A stretch of DNA of 64,000 nt. Source: Hyaloperonospora brassicae. Taxonomy: Eukaryota > Oomycota > Peronosporomycetes > Peronosporales > Peronosporaceae. Shown here one piece after another: positions 9,961 to 20,735 of this stretch; the first letter of the stretch is position 1; each line of letters opens with the position of its first letter. The translations under genes were made by a program, and so were the position numbers. The DNA is taken from positions 434,001 through 498,000 of the forward strand of contig CANTFL010001360.1 in assembly GCA_947650285.1 (NCBI GenBank), read 5' to 3'. Below the pieces are notes generated by a model that had not been told where the DNA came from, searched no databases, and saw only the letters and a program-made list of their open reading frames with translations.

Positions 9961-11683
9961 CGCATAATCAATCAAGATATTTTTAAAATTGTTAACCGTC
10001 ATTTTTTTTAATTTTACAGTCATTCCATCATGTTGGTCTAATCATCAATATGTCAGTCTTACCTCACATTTTCCGAATATGATTTTAATATTGTAGTATA
10101 CTCATAAAATGGTTCAAAAAGATTTATTTATACAATAAGCCTGTTATAATTATTTTATATCTTTTAAATATTCCCTGACGACGTTTCCAGTTTTTCATCG
10201 TTAATGTGGAACTAAAGGTATTTTACCAATCACATGATTATATCATAATAAATATACACATGTATGATCCACTAATTAATAGAAGACAGAAAGGTCAACA
10301 CTACTCAAAAATGCTTTCTTAATCGCTAGAAATTAGCATGGTTGATGACTGAGTGTCACAAATTACCGCTGACATTACGTCCTTTTTCTGATTCATTTAA
10401 ACTCCGGGAAGTTTTGGAGACCAAACAATTCGTAGTTCAATATGTGTTTATCTCCTATGTTTAACGAGATAAAAAGCAAATATTCTTGCAAGCATAATCT
10501 TTTGGTTTAATTGCTACATGCTTAATACTCGCTTCTGGCAGGTACGTTCTTTGCTCAAAGCTTCAGGCAGAACACGAATGCTAAAGGTTTTAGTGCTAGT
10601 TTATCATAGTGATCTACATTGTATAAGCGATTGCTGCATTGGTGCATAATGTGTCCGCAAAATGAGACTTATTTGAGGTGACATACGACTCTTGAGGTGA
10701 CATACGACTCTTTGGATGTCCGTTAAGCCCAATCTGCAATACAAGCAGTCCTGTGAAATTGCTCCTTATACAAATAAAGTTTGACCTCCTCTGCCATTAT
10801 CTGCAGCAATTTTTAAGAACGTGCCTGCACGCTAAATTTCAAACGCAATCCGTTCATAGCGCAAACACTATACTGGAATCTGCCATAATTCGCCCCTATT
10901 TGACGTCCGAATCTCGTGCATCCACTTTATGCATTAAAGGATAATCACTGCCCCGGTCGCAAATGTTTTTTGCGACTAAATCAAAATATCGTTGTTTATT
11001 AGAAAATATATGTACTTCATCTTTATGGAAAGGATACGTATCTGTAACCCTTTCATAATATCACGATAGACGAACATTATGGGTTTAATACAACGAGAAT
11101 CAGGACGTGGCAACATCAACCTTAGGACGAAATACATTAAAAGCCTTTTTAACCTCCTTGGATTCACGACTTACAGTCAAAGTAAACATTCTTGGAATGA
11201 TATTGTACAAAGGAAAATAGATGCTTTCATTATTACGATCACGTAAGAAAAATGAAAAGACAAAACAGGTTGGTCTTCATATTTATCCTACAAAATCTAC
11301 ATTTATTGATTTATATTATTTAATGTAGACACAGAAATACGAAACCGCGTCATTTTATACATGTGTCATGTGGTCATTAAGGGAAGAACATACGTCGACT
11401 TAACTGTAACGATAAGGGTAAAGCCCCGTTACCGTCTTTCACCAAAGGGCGTGAGGACAGTGGTCCTTAAGGACTCGTCAATTAAACTCGAATTATATGT
11501 GCCTTCATTCCACCTCGAACTAAGTGCGCATATGCCCCCTAGCTGATACGAACCACTGAACTATGACCTATTAATAAGCACCTTATTATTGGGTCCTGGT
11601 GCCCGAAAAATCTTTAAATCATAAATAGACGCGCAATATCCGCTCTCTGTATATTGCCAGTGTCAAGTATTTTGTAAGGGAAA
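9961..11683. other. AT-rich intergenic, no gene recognised
   Basis: No convincing coding region. A small exact tandem duplication of a 19-bp unit (TTGAGGTGACATACGACTC) lies at 10673-10710. ORFs of about 60 codons are present but look random. Confidence 0.5.
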
Positions 11684-12679
11684 ATAAAATATGCCCCATT
11701 TAATCACGAATATAATAATGCCCAAATAATTGGAAGAAGTTAAAAAAATGCACTAGATAATTGGAAAATGAAAAAAGGCCCCAGATGATCAGGAAAATAA
11801 AATAAATGGCCCACATCCTATTATACTCAAGGTAATGTGCATACACATATACCACACGTCCTTAACCATTTTCTCTTTTCGATTTTACGGCCGTGACCAA
11901 CCCCCACCCTTTTTGGGAAGCCGCGGAGAGGGTTTTGCTGCGGGGGGTGCCGCGCTTTCAGACACCAGTTGCAGGCGCAAACGCGAGACATAAGTTCGTA
12001 AAAGCGTCTTCGTATCATTGGTCGCGGCCGTAAACACAGTCCACCGGTGATAAGGTTCTTGATATTAATTTTATCGCTTATGTTATTGTTGTATTAGTTG
12101 CTCTGTTGATGATGCTACTGCTGTTTCTGTTTCGAGATACAGTTGTTGCATTGGATGGGGTCGCGTGCACGATTATCCGCAACACGTGTATGCTGGTTCT
12201 CAATGACGGACAGTGTACATGTTTGTGTGTGTAGCTAGAAACGGACGAGTGTACTGCTGCTCCTACCGAGCTGCGTTCAAGTCTAATGACACAACTTAAT
12301 GTAATGATGGGATCTGAGCAGCTTGCACTTTGAATTGACCAGCACCTACTGTGGGAAGTTGGAGTAGGTCGCATCGTCCTTATACAAATTGCGTGATGAA
12401 CAATCATATTCAGAACCAGAACTTGTATGTATATGTTGCGCTTCGGTTAACTAAAGTGTGGCGGCATCACGACACTAACTCAAGTATACTATGACGTGGG
12501 GCAATTTTTATTTTCGTGATTATTCGGGGCATTTTTTACTTTTACTTATCCTATAGTATTTTTTTATTTCCGAAATTATCTGGAGCATTTTTATACCTAT
12601 TTATTATCTGGGGCTTCTTTTATATTTTCTAATTACCAAGGGTATTTTTTTATTTTCGTGATAAAATGAGGCATTTTGT
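11684..12679. mobile_element. TIR element, short copy (non-autonomous)
   Basis: Both ends carry arrays of degenerate units of about 30-40 bp built on GGGGCATTTTTTATTTTCGTGAT, in inverted orientation: 11684-11820 on the left and about 12495-12679 on the right. The outermost sequences match as inverted repeats (GCCCCATTT.ATCACGAA / TTCGTGATAAAATGAGGC). A GC-rich core follows the left array (11880-12050). The second, longer copy at 22671-25780 shares ends and core. No transposase is coded, so it is a non-autonomous, internally deleted copy of an unassigned DNA-transposon family. Confidence 0.7.
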
Positions 12680-12689
12680 GTTCTGCCGT

Positions 12690-13087
12690 TGTTTTTAAAT
12701 ATATGTCAATGTGCACGGCGATTTTGTTTGGTTTTTATTTTGCTTTCCATCAGGTAACATGTCAATTTGGAAAATGTTTACTCGTACGTGTCTACGCTGA
12801 ATCGCATGCGTAGTCATTGGTATGGTTACTACCTAGGATCCAAGTATGAATCTCACCGCAGCGGCCGTCTTGAAGTTCAGTCGGTTCAGAAACGTTGGGG
12901 GGGAATTAAAATGCAAAGTTTAGTATTCGAGGTCCTTAGTTCACATATATCTCATGCTAAATCTAAGCCTACAGTTTTTTTTGAAGCGCCATATCGACTA
13001 CTTCAAACACTAACTTACTACCACCCGCTCGGCTTTGCTCGTTTTCTACGTCCTCGTGTCCTCATAAAACATTTTTGACTCCTTCTC
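12690..13087. other. Intergenic between TIR element and effector
   Basis: No gene recognised. It holds the 3' flank of the minus-strand effector gene. An ORF of 103 codons on the plus strand (12767-13078) resembles nothing known. Confidence 0.4.
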
Positions 13088-15094
13088 CTACATTTCGTTG
13101 TAAAGTTTGCGCAGCGTCTTAGCAAACTCTTTGTACTCATTATTGTTTGATTCTTCAAAGAACTCAACCCATGCTCTCGGCCCCTTTGTATCTTGTTTTT
13201 GAACCAAAAGCTTTGCTGCTTCATTGAGGCTCAATGCATACTTCGGGTGCACCGCTGTGTACAGCTCGACGTACTTGAACCACTCGACAACACAAGCTGG
13301 ATTTGTCACATACGCATTTTGATGGCGTAACAAGAGCATCTCATAAATCTTTTGGGGGTCCAATCCCAGCTCCATCCATATGCTAGCTATTTTTCCAGGT
13401 GAATGAGAGTGGTGATAAGCTAGGCCATTGTGCATACCTGATATGCCAAAATCGTCGTACTTCAGATCATGAAGCGATGATAGTGCCTGCGCCACGTCCT
13501 CTGGACCTTTAACCGACACCAAGGCCGATATAATGGAATTATCGTCGACGCGCGCTATTGGATCCTGACGATTACGAATTAAGTATTCTTTGAATTTCTC
13601 CACGTCGATGGGTCCTTTCAGTCCGGCAATACTCCAAAAGTTCTCGTCATCGACGAGAGAAAATTGCTTTGATAATTCACTCTTGGCGAACAACCCGATG
13701 TCTTCTTTCGCGCTGGATCTGAAGTCCTTAAGCTCATTGTGAAGTTCCTGTAGCGAACGGGCGAGAGCGTCATATCCAGGTTGGAAGGCAATCTCCTTGA
13801 GATGAGCGTCCAGTCCATTTCCATCTTTAAAATCAAACAAGAGTTCTGCCGTGTCAATACGGCTAGAAGTACTCGGGTGCAGTACTCTGAACAGATCAAT
13901 ATACTCCATCAACTTGTCCAAAAATATCAGCGATAAGCTGTCCAACTTGGCCCAATCAAAACCGAAGGCTCTGAAAATCACTTCAGGTCGCAGTCCTGAC
14001 GCCATCCACATACAAGGAAGCACTATCGGAAGATGCATGAAGCGTGATAGTAATTTTCTTGTCAGCACGCTGGCTTCTTCTTTCATATCTTCAAACCTGT
14101 GAAGTGACACCAGTGCCTGCATTACATCGGCCGGGCTTCTGACCAGTAACATGGCATGAATCGCTTCTCCTGTTGCAGTCAGGACTCCGCTTTTCTTGCC
14201 AGCTGCTAAGCCAGCCGTGTCGCTCACTTTGCCTGTCGTGTGGACTGCTGCGCCGGCCGTGTCGGCTGCTTTGCCTGTCGTGTCGACTGCTGCGCCAACC
14301 GTGTCGACTGCTCTGCCTGTCGTGTCGGCTACTTTGCCCGTCGTGTCGGCTGCTTTTCCTGACGTGTCGACTGCTTTGCCAGCTGTGCCCGTCGTGTCGA
14401 CTACCTTGCTTGTCATTATCTGAGCGTATCTTGTTTTCGGTGGTGGACGAAAACCAAAACGCTGTAGCACATCTCTGAGTGCCGATGCGTCAATGAATCC
14501 CTCGCTTCTGGCAACGTCCCAGAAGAGCTCGGTCCGATCTAGGGCCCCTATGCTCATAGGGACTTCATGATAAGGTTCAGTCGCAATGTCCATCGGACTC
14601 GCGATGTTGATGGCGCCTTCAGAAGTGGTCTTCACACCCATCGGACTATCGCTATGGACACCGCCTTCGTAAGTGGCTGCAACATCCGCCGGGCTTTCTC
14701 TATGGACGGCGCCTTTGACAGCGGTCGCGCTGTTCATTGAAATTTCGCTGTGCGCGCCACCTTCAGCGACAGTCGCAACATCATGCCCCGTTTTGCGAAC
14801 GACCGATTCCATAATCTCTGGAAGGCTCACCCAACCCCGCGTCTCGCTCGAATGATCCTCAACGAAAGCTTCCTCTTCCATTGTATCATTCGTCTTCAAA
14901 GTACTGTCAGCAACGGATGCGACCGTGCTCGTCTCGAACGCGCCGTCTGGACGCGCAGGTTCGTGATTGTGCGTCATCTCGTTGAGGCGTCTCAGGGTAG
15001 CAAAATGAGTTGAGGAACTGGCTTGCTTACCGCCGATTCCCAAGCCCATGAACATGGTGCCGAAAGCCGCGAGCGCACGACAAAGTTTGCGCAT
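13088..15094 (-). CDS. Secreted RXLR-like effector candidate with WY/LWY-like units
   Basis: Intact single-exon ORF of 668 codons. The N-terminus (basic MRKLCR, then a hydrophobic run to about residue 22) looks like a signal peptide. RRLN at residues 35-38 is a degenerate RXLR, and an acidic EEE follows near residue 72. Residues about 228-303 are eight to nine tandem 7-residue repeats of the type AVDTTGK. The C-terminal half has two similar helical units (about 305-420 and 540-660), each with a conserved S-P/GPEDVAQAL-LHDL part, a W(M) in IWMELGLDP and an aromatic EWFKYVELY-like helix. This fits the WY/LWY fold of oomycete effectors that enter host cells. Host target unknown. The start ATG at 15094 is chosen because the signal peptide begins there. 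Flanked by transposons, as many effectors are. Confidence 0.75.
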   Translation of the reverse strand: MRKLCRALAAFGTMFMGLGIGGKQASSSTHFATLRRLNEMTHNHEPARPDGAFETSTVASVADSTLKTNDTMEEEAFVEDHSSETRGWVSLPEIMESVVRKTGHDVATVAEGGAHSEISMNSATAVKGAVHRESPADVAATYEGGVHSDSPMGVKTTSEGAINIASPMDIATEPYHEVPMSIGALDRTELFWDVARSEGFIDASALRDVLQRFGFRPPPKTRYAQIMTSKVVDTTGTAGKAVDTSGKAADTTGKVADTTGRAVDTVGAAVDTTGKAADTAGAAVHTTGKVSDTAGLAAGKKSGVLTATGEAIHAMLLVRSPADVMQALVSLHRFEDMKEEASVLTRKLLSRFMHLPIVLPCMWMASGLRPEVIFRAFGFDWAKLDSLSLIFLDKLMEYIDLFRVLHPSTSSRIDTAELLFDFKDGNGLDAHLKEIAFQPGYDALARSLQELHNELKDFRSSAKEDIGLFAKSELSKQFSLVDDENFWSIAGLKGPIDVEKFKEYLIRNRQDPIARVDDNSIISALVSVKGPEDVAQALSSLHDLKYDDFGISGMHNGLAYHHSHSPGKIASIWMELGLDPQKIYEMLLLRHQNAYVTNPACVVEWFKYVELYTAVHPKYALSLNEAAKLLVQKQDTKGPRAWVEFFEESNNNEYKEFAKTLRKLYNEM
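14196..14411 (-). repeat. 21-bp coding minisatellite inside the effector
   Basis: Eight to nine imperfect copies of a 21-bp unit code 7-residue repeats with consensus (A/V)(A/V)DT(T/A/S)G(K/A). The frame is kept, as expected for a translated repeat that changes in length by slippage. Confidence 0.85.
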
Positions 15095-16027
15095 TGTAAC
15101 GAGTAGGTCGGTTCCGGCAGGTTACGCAGTGAAGGAAGCGTGCCAAAAACTTTTCTTGTCGCTGCGCGTCTGCATTTTTCACTTCTGATCGAGACAGAAA
15201 TTCCACCCGATTTTTGCATCTTTTTCTGCAGATTTGGTCGCATAAAAGTTGGCGTAAAAGCTTTGGTGCACGAACTCATACAGCGTTCATGTTGGAATAC
15301 AGCCAGATGCTTGAAGTTTACACAATTGATGCTGATCGACTTTTTTCTCATTGACGGGATGACCTGGTCCGTGAAACATTGTGGATCTGCAATGATAAAA
15401 CGGGCATATTACATGACAGCTGGTTCCTTTTGGTGTTATACAAAGTGTCGCCTAGAGACACGACCATTTTGCCAGCCAGGCCCTGGACATCTAAGAAGCT
15501 ATGCAACGCTTGCGACGTAATGACAGCACTCTAGCCAGATTACGCAACGATCGAAGACGGAGCTTAGCGTACGAGCTGTTGTTTCCTATGTCCACTTCGA
15601 CGAAGCACCTGGTCGTGGTATCCTTGTGTATCGCACTCACTTCATGACATTTCGTCAATCGAGCTTGAGCCAAACCGTCATAAAGCGAAAGCATCGCTGT
15701 GTCCTAAGTTGGCCACGGCTGCAGCGAATTGTAAATGTGGCAGTTGTCGATTGCAAAACGCCATAGCTTTGCTGGCAACCAAAGCTAGTGTCAATACTGA
15801 CGACAAGAAGTTTGCGCTCAGTCAGGCATTGCGATGCTCGGGAAGCTTTGACTCCACGAGCAGCATAGTTGTGACAATGACGGTACTTTACCGCAACTAT
15901 ACACGCACATGAAAATTAAAATATCTGGTCCATGCGTCCGCTACCTCTCACACTTTTTCTCGCCTTGCTCATCTATCTCTGCACGACCGTGCCGTCTCTC
16001 TTCACCGCTCACAGACAGTGTCGTCGA
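15095..16027. other. Upstream of effector; no gene recognised
   Basis: This includes the probable promoter of the minus-strand effector (from 15095). ORFs up to 126 codons on both strands show no recognisable domain. Confidence 0.4.
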
Positions 16028-16680
16028 TCAACAAATCCCGTCACACTTACCAGGACTCAACACGACGTTGTTGCCAGACTTGTAAATCTTGAACCCTTCC
16101 CCCACGGACACGGGAAAGTTAATGTACACAAACCGGTTGCAGCTTGCGCCCATACCACTCCCGACCGTGCCATCGCCCAGGCCGTTGATCTCGGCAAAGT
16201 GGATGTGGTTCCTCTGCATCTTGGACAGGCACGAGTCCAAATACTGTCCTCCTAGAACGTGGGTCACGTCCCGTGGACGCTCGTTTCAACGTCTCCTGGG
16301 TCTTCCAACAGTCCCAGGAGCTCATCGTGGTGCACTAGATGCAATATGTGCCCCCAATTTGCACGTATGAAGAGCGTCCCGACTTCCACTTCTTTTGTCG
16401 TCAAGAAAAAATGCTTCTCGAGTCTGTCTGCAGCACCTCCTAGACCTGTTGCTCGTTGAACGACTGGAACAGTGTCAGCGCGAGCCCCTAAGCCAGGGGC
16501 ACGAAACCTGACGGTCGCATGTCCAGCTTCAGTTCTTCAGCTCCATGGTGCCGATCGAAGCCAATGTCTTGGGCAATCGACAGGAGGCGTGTCCGTTGTC
16601 CGCCGACCAGGTCGAGTGCGACATGCTCGATGCAGACGACGTCGTTGTGTGTGTGGTAGAGGGGCTGTAGGTATCAAGTC
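16028..16680 (-). pseudogene. RNA 2'-phosphotransferase (Tpt1/KptA family), broken
   Basis: Enzyme of tRNA splicing that removes the 2'-phosphate at the ligation junction using NAD+. The C-terminal ORF (16267-16028) has QRNHIHFAEINGLG, SGM-G-SCNRFVYINF and SGNNVVLSPG, all in the order typical of the family. Upstream in other frames come EVGTLFIRANWGHI (about 16395-16350), ending VHGT, and before that KLDMRPSGFVPLA (about 16535-16500). In-frame stops after the last motif and near 16445, and a shift near 16270, break the gene. The N-terminal start was not found. Sequencing errors could mimic part of this, but three breaks in 650 bp favour a true pseudogene. Confidence 0.7.
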
Positions 16681-16689
16681 GCCGAAGGG

Positions 16690-17384
16690 TTGTGTAAAAG
16701 ACGAATTTTGCAGAGCGGATATATTACCATTATTGTCGGCGTATTCACCAGCAATGTGCTTTGTAGCCCCTCGTTTTTCTGTATAATAACTGCACCTCCC
16801 TCTTGCCAAGTTGTAATGCCTCTTCTGTCGCCTGCTAGACTCAAGTCATCAACTCCTGCTGGGAGTGGTATCTACGCGGCCAGAGACCTGGCAACATCAT
16901 ACTCGATCAGACACCATCTCAAAGCAGTAGGAGCAATAGCAGTAGCTTAATTTGCCGTAGAAATGGATGGACGAGAGGGAGAGAAACACAGCCTGTTATT
17001 CCGGATGTAATAGAATCGATTGCTTCTTGTCCGTCGTCGGTATCCGAAGAATCCTCCGCAAATCAAGTTTTGAGTATATAACGTGCTAATGCTCGACACT
17101 TGCGGGGTCGATCTTGGTCCTGATCGCCAGCCATGAATGCTTTCTTTCACAGTACTTGCTCGAACGCACAATTGAAGTATCATCAACAGAATTTGGCAAA
17201 CATGATATACAACTCTGTCCAAAAAAAACCTGATTACAGAAATGGCTAAAATTCCAATACCCTTCGTCCTGATGCCAGGCACATTGGTTGAGGAGTTTTT
17301 TGCACACAGGTTTGAATATACTGGTGCGTTCATTTGTGGCAAACTCGTTGACACTCATCCTTCTGTGGCTTAATATACCACATT
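16690..17384. other. Intergenic, no gene recognised
   Basis: No confident coding region between the broken phosphotransferase and the cyclic-nucleotide-binding gene. An upstream exon of the latter could lie here but was not identified. Confidence 0.4.
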
Positions 17385-18069
17385 GGAGGCTTTACCAACA
17401 GGCACCGCCGCTCGGTCGTGTCGTCGTTTGTGCCAGCGCCTCATGAACAGTGGACGCCTCCTGTTTACGTCAAGAGCAAAGGACATGCCGAGTCCATTCG
17501 TCGCTCGATCCGACGCAATCTGCTCTTTGCAACTATCCCACAAGATACGATGCAGGTGCTCGTGAACGCTATGAAGCATGTTGCTGTGGACGCAGGCATG
17601 AACATTGTGGCGCAAGGCGACGTGGCTGGAGACACGTTTTATATCGTGGCAAGCGGTGTCTGCGATGTGGTAGTGGACGACCGGGTCGTAGGGGACGTGT
17701 GTGCGACGTCTACGCGTAACTTCTTTGGCGAGCTGGCGCTGCTGTACGACTCGCCCAGAGCTGCGACCGTGCGGGTCAGGACCCGTGTTGAGTGCTGGAC
17801 ACTGGATCGGAGGACGTTCAAGTGCGTGCTTATGGCAACAACGATGCAACAACGCGCTCTTTACCTCGACTTTTTGGGCCACGTGCCGATCTTTTCAACG
17901 CTGTTGAGCTATGAGAAGATGACAGTGGCAGATGCGTTGCGCGAAGCGTTTGTCGAGTCAGGAGACATCATCCTCACCGAGGGGTCTACAGGGGACGATT
18001 TCTAAATTAATGCACTGGGCGAGGTCAAGTGCACCCGTCGAGGCGAGGAAGTGTTGGCGAGACTTGCAG
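17385..18069 (+). pseudogene. cAMP-dependent protein kinase regulatory subunit-like, truncated
   Basis: The frame open from about 17385 codes HRRSVVSS (a PKA pseudosubstrate-like R-R-x-V site, 17403-17426) and then a cyclic-nucleotide-binding domain. It has GDTFYIVASG, the phosphate-binding cassette FFGELALLYDSPRAATVRV (about 17721-17780) and WTLDRRTFK. This is the signature of PKA regulatory subunits. A second binding domain begins near 17920, but an in-frame TAA at 18003-18005 interrupts it (GDDF-stop), and sequence similarity ends exactly where the LTR at 18070 starts. The second domain's cassette is missing. The start codon is unresolved. A truncated product with one domain is conceivable. 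Confidence 0.78.
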
Positions 18070-18509
18070 TATAACGAGGTAGCCCGTTACATGATTTTGT
18101 CATTAAGGCTAAAATGACAACAAAGAATATTACGTTGGATATTCTTTCAACAATATCACAGAGCATGATGATATTGTTGAAGATGACCGAAGGGTCTACT
18201 CATTGGTTGATATCGTGATGATATCGAACCCACCAATCGCTGCTAGACGCGCGCAGTGGGTGATGAGTAGACGTCATCATACGTTAGTTAGATTGATTAA
18301 ATTAAGTCAAGATAAACAGACACACAAGAGTGATAGGGCGTAATTGTATTAAATTTCAGTTTTACTTTTACCAGAGGCTAGTGTTCACTAGTCTCCTTTA
18401 CTTTCTCTGTATTTATGCAAAACTTAGGAGGGCACTGATAATCACTGTTGTCAGTGGAAGTCAGCTCCGTACTGATCAACCAGTACGTTGTAACCAGTGC
18501 CCCGTTACA
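18070..18509 (+). repeat. Solo LTR, element-B family
   Basis: About 440 bp, closely similar to the LTRs of element B along the whole length, from TATAACGAGGTAGCCCGTTACA (TG changed to TA) to CCCCGTTACA. No internal element sequence follows. The flanking 5-mers TGCAG and ACGCT do not match, so the insertion site has been rearranged or decayed. Confidence 0.85.
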
Positions 18510-18912
18510 ACGCTCTCACCTATTACATGTAAGCTCTTGTTTGTTTTCAAAACAAGGGTGTGTGCTACCAAGCGCCACGTACGCGTGAACGTGAGGATAG
18601 ATAGAGGTAGAATACAGAGCTAAGGAAGCTCTGAGTAGGAAAATGCAGAGTTGTATTTAATATAGCTATCTGTCTTTTGGTCAACTCTCTTTGTCTTAGT
18701 TTAACCGATCAAGGTACAAATCTTCAATTTAGGTTTCTCGATCACCGCCCATTGCACGCATCTAGCAACGATTGGTGTTTAATTTGGTTGATACAAAAGC
18801 CCAATTCAACCACTAAGTGGAGCGGCCAAAAAAACTTTGCCTTGTAGGTAATAATTTTATAATTCAATGTATTCAGACATCAGTGGCAATGAAACGGGCT
18901 CACACCGTTACA
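18510..18912 (-). repeat. Solo LTR of a third Gypsy-like family, minus orientation
   Basis: The reverse complement begins TGTAACGGTGTGAGCCCG and matches 25845-26212 (plus strand) over most of its length, for example around GGCGGTGATCGAGAAACCT and CAAGAGCTTACATGTAATAG. Its end abuts the plus-oriented LTR at 18509 with no spacer, so two LTRs lie back to back. Confidence 0.75.
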
Positions 18913-20735
18913 AGGCGAGTTGGATAAAAAGATAAATGCAACATCAAACAGGTTTACTCTGCAGTATTTATGCTCACCGAAGCGGTTGTAGATTCCAGAT
19001 GTATTTATGCGCAAACGTGTTCACTCTCGACGTGAGACAGGCTGTATGGAAGAGTGTGCTGTTCGGTGTGTCGAGGAAGAACTGTATTAGGACTATTAAA
19101 GTTAGCCGCTACAAACACAATAAGGAGCCCTCTATCGACCCAGCCGTCCATTTGTAAGGACGTGCGCTGATAGAAGGGCACCACAAAAAAGTTCCTAAAG
19201 TTGCAGTTAATTGATAGAAACCTGTCTTAATAGTGGCCATGTGGAGAAGCGCAGAAACATAATGATGGAAAGTGTGAATCGCGCCGACAGCATTAAGTGC
19301 GAGATCGATTGATTGGTGGTTTGCGCTCGGAGATAGGCCTGTTGGCACGAATGATGGGACCAAACGACTGAATAACAGAAAACGACTGTGGAAATTATGC
19401 GGGATAATCTACCTAACGGCCATGAAGGAGTATGGTCAAGAATTGAGGATCGACCGATCACCATCCGCAATCGAGGGCTTGGATCATCAAGGTACAAGGG
19501 TTAGATCGCTCATGTGGTGAAGATCAACTGGAATAATGGATCGCTAACGACAACGGAAAATAGGTGGAAATAGTAAGAAATATTGAAGGAGCGGATCGTC
19601 AAGATCATCAAACATGCTAGATCTCAAAAGCAACGCCAATCCGACGGTGGATATCCAATCAGAGACTCAAGAGAATGATCACGATCCACCCTGGGTGTGT
19701 AAGGATTGATTTTGTGGACACATATTTTGGAGGATTGGTGTGAGTCACATACAAGATCACTACGTACCGCGACCCACTACCCAAGCGTTGTTCCCCGAGC
19801 GATATACTATCCGAGAGATCCACCATCTACCGATTCACTATGGAGCTATACACAATGGAGAGATCTACTACCTAGGTACGGATTAACCCACCACCTACAA
19901 ATCACTATGGATCGATCCACTATGGAGCGATCTACCACCTAGCGATCCACTACCTAGCGATCCGCCACGAATTACCTGCTGTGGACCACATGATGCAAGG
20001 GGTGAAATTACATAGACTAGGCGATAGGCAACATTGATTCTAGCGAACAGATAGGCATAGTCATAGGATTTGGATTTGGCTAGTTGACCTCAAACAGAAC
20101 TGAATTTGCAACGAAAGAGACGCGTCGACTTCTCCCGAGCAGAAAACGTTGGCCTCGTGTTGAATAGATAGTCACCCGCGTCTTTACAACCTTCGCCTTT
20201 GGATTATTTGGCCAATGGGGAACATCAGTCCCACCCCACACACCCACTGCGATCGGACGCAGGAAACTTAACGATTCAGATTCAAGATCGCGAGACGGTT
20301 CAAGTGGTTCGGAATGTTCACGGATCAAGAATCATCTTTGGATAAAGGCAACTCTGGGAGAGCGCCCAAGTGTACTTGCGATCGAGTGAAGAATCACCAC
20401 ATCGATCCACACCTACATTTGACCGGGTGATAGAGTTTCCACCCGATTAACACCTACCCCTAAAACGGTCAAGATTCAGCGTCAACTCTAGTCCACCAAG
20501 AAGAGCGCAACCCGCCCCACCGGACGGGTACACAAGGAGAACAAGACAACACAGAGCACGGAATTGAGGTACCCTCATCCGTTAGTTGGTCGTCCGTGTG
20601 CCAGCAGAGAGTCGGGGTCACAAGGAGTTTGAGATCACCACTCCACCACACCCCAAATTATTTCTTGAAAATTTCGTGGACAACACAAAGCACACAAGAT
20701 TGAGATTCCACATGAACTGAGTGTACAAGCTAAAT
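18913..20735. other. Intergenic with degenerate short repeats
   Basis: No gene recognised. From about 19760 to 19975 variants of the phrase CGATCCACTA(C/T)(C/G)(T/G)AG recur many times, forming a degenerate tandem array. The rest has only short ORFs without known domains. Confidence 0.5.

Noticed and set aside
14173..14478. Cys/Leu/Arg-rich plus-strand repeat ORFs
   Set aside because: They are shadows of the 21-bp coding repeats of the minus-strand effector.
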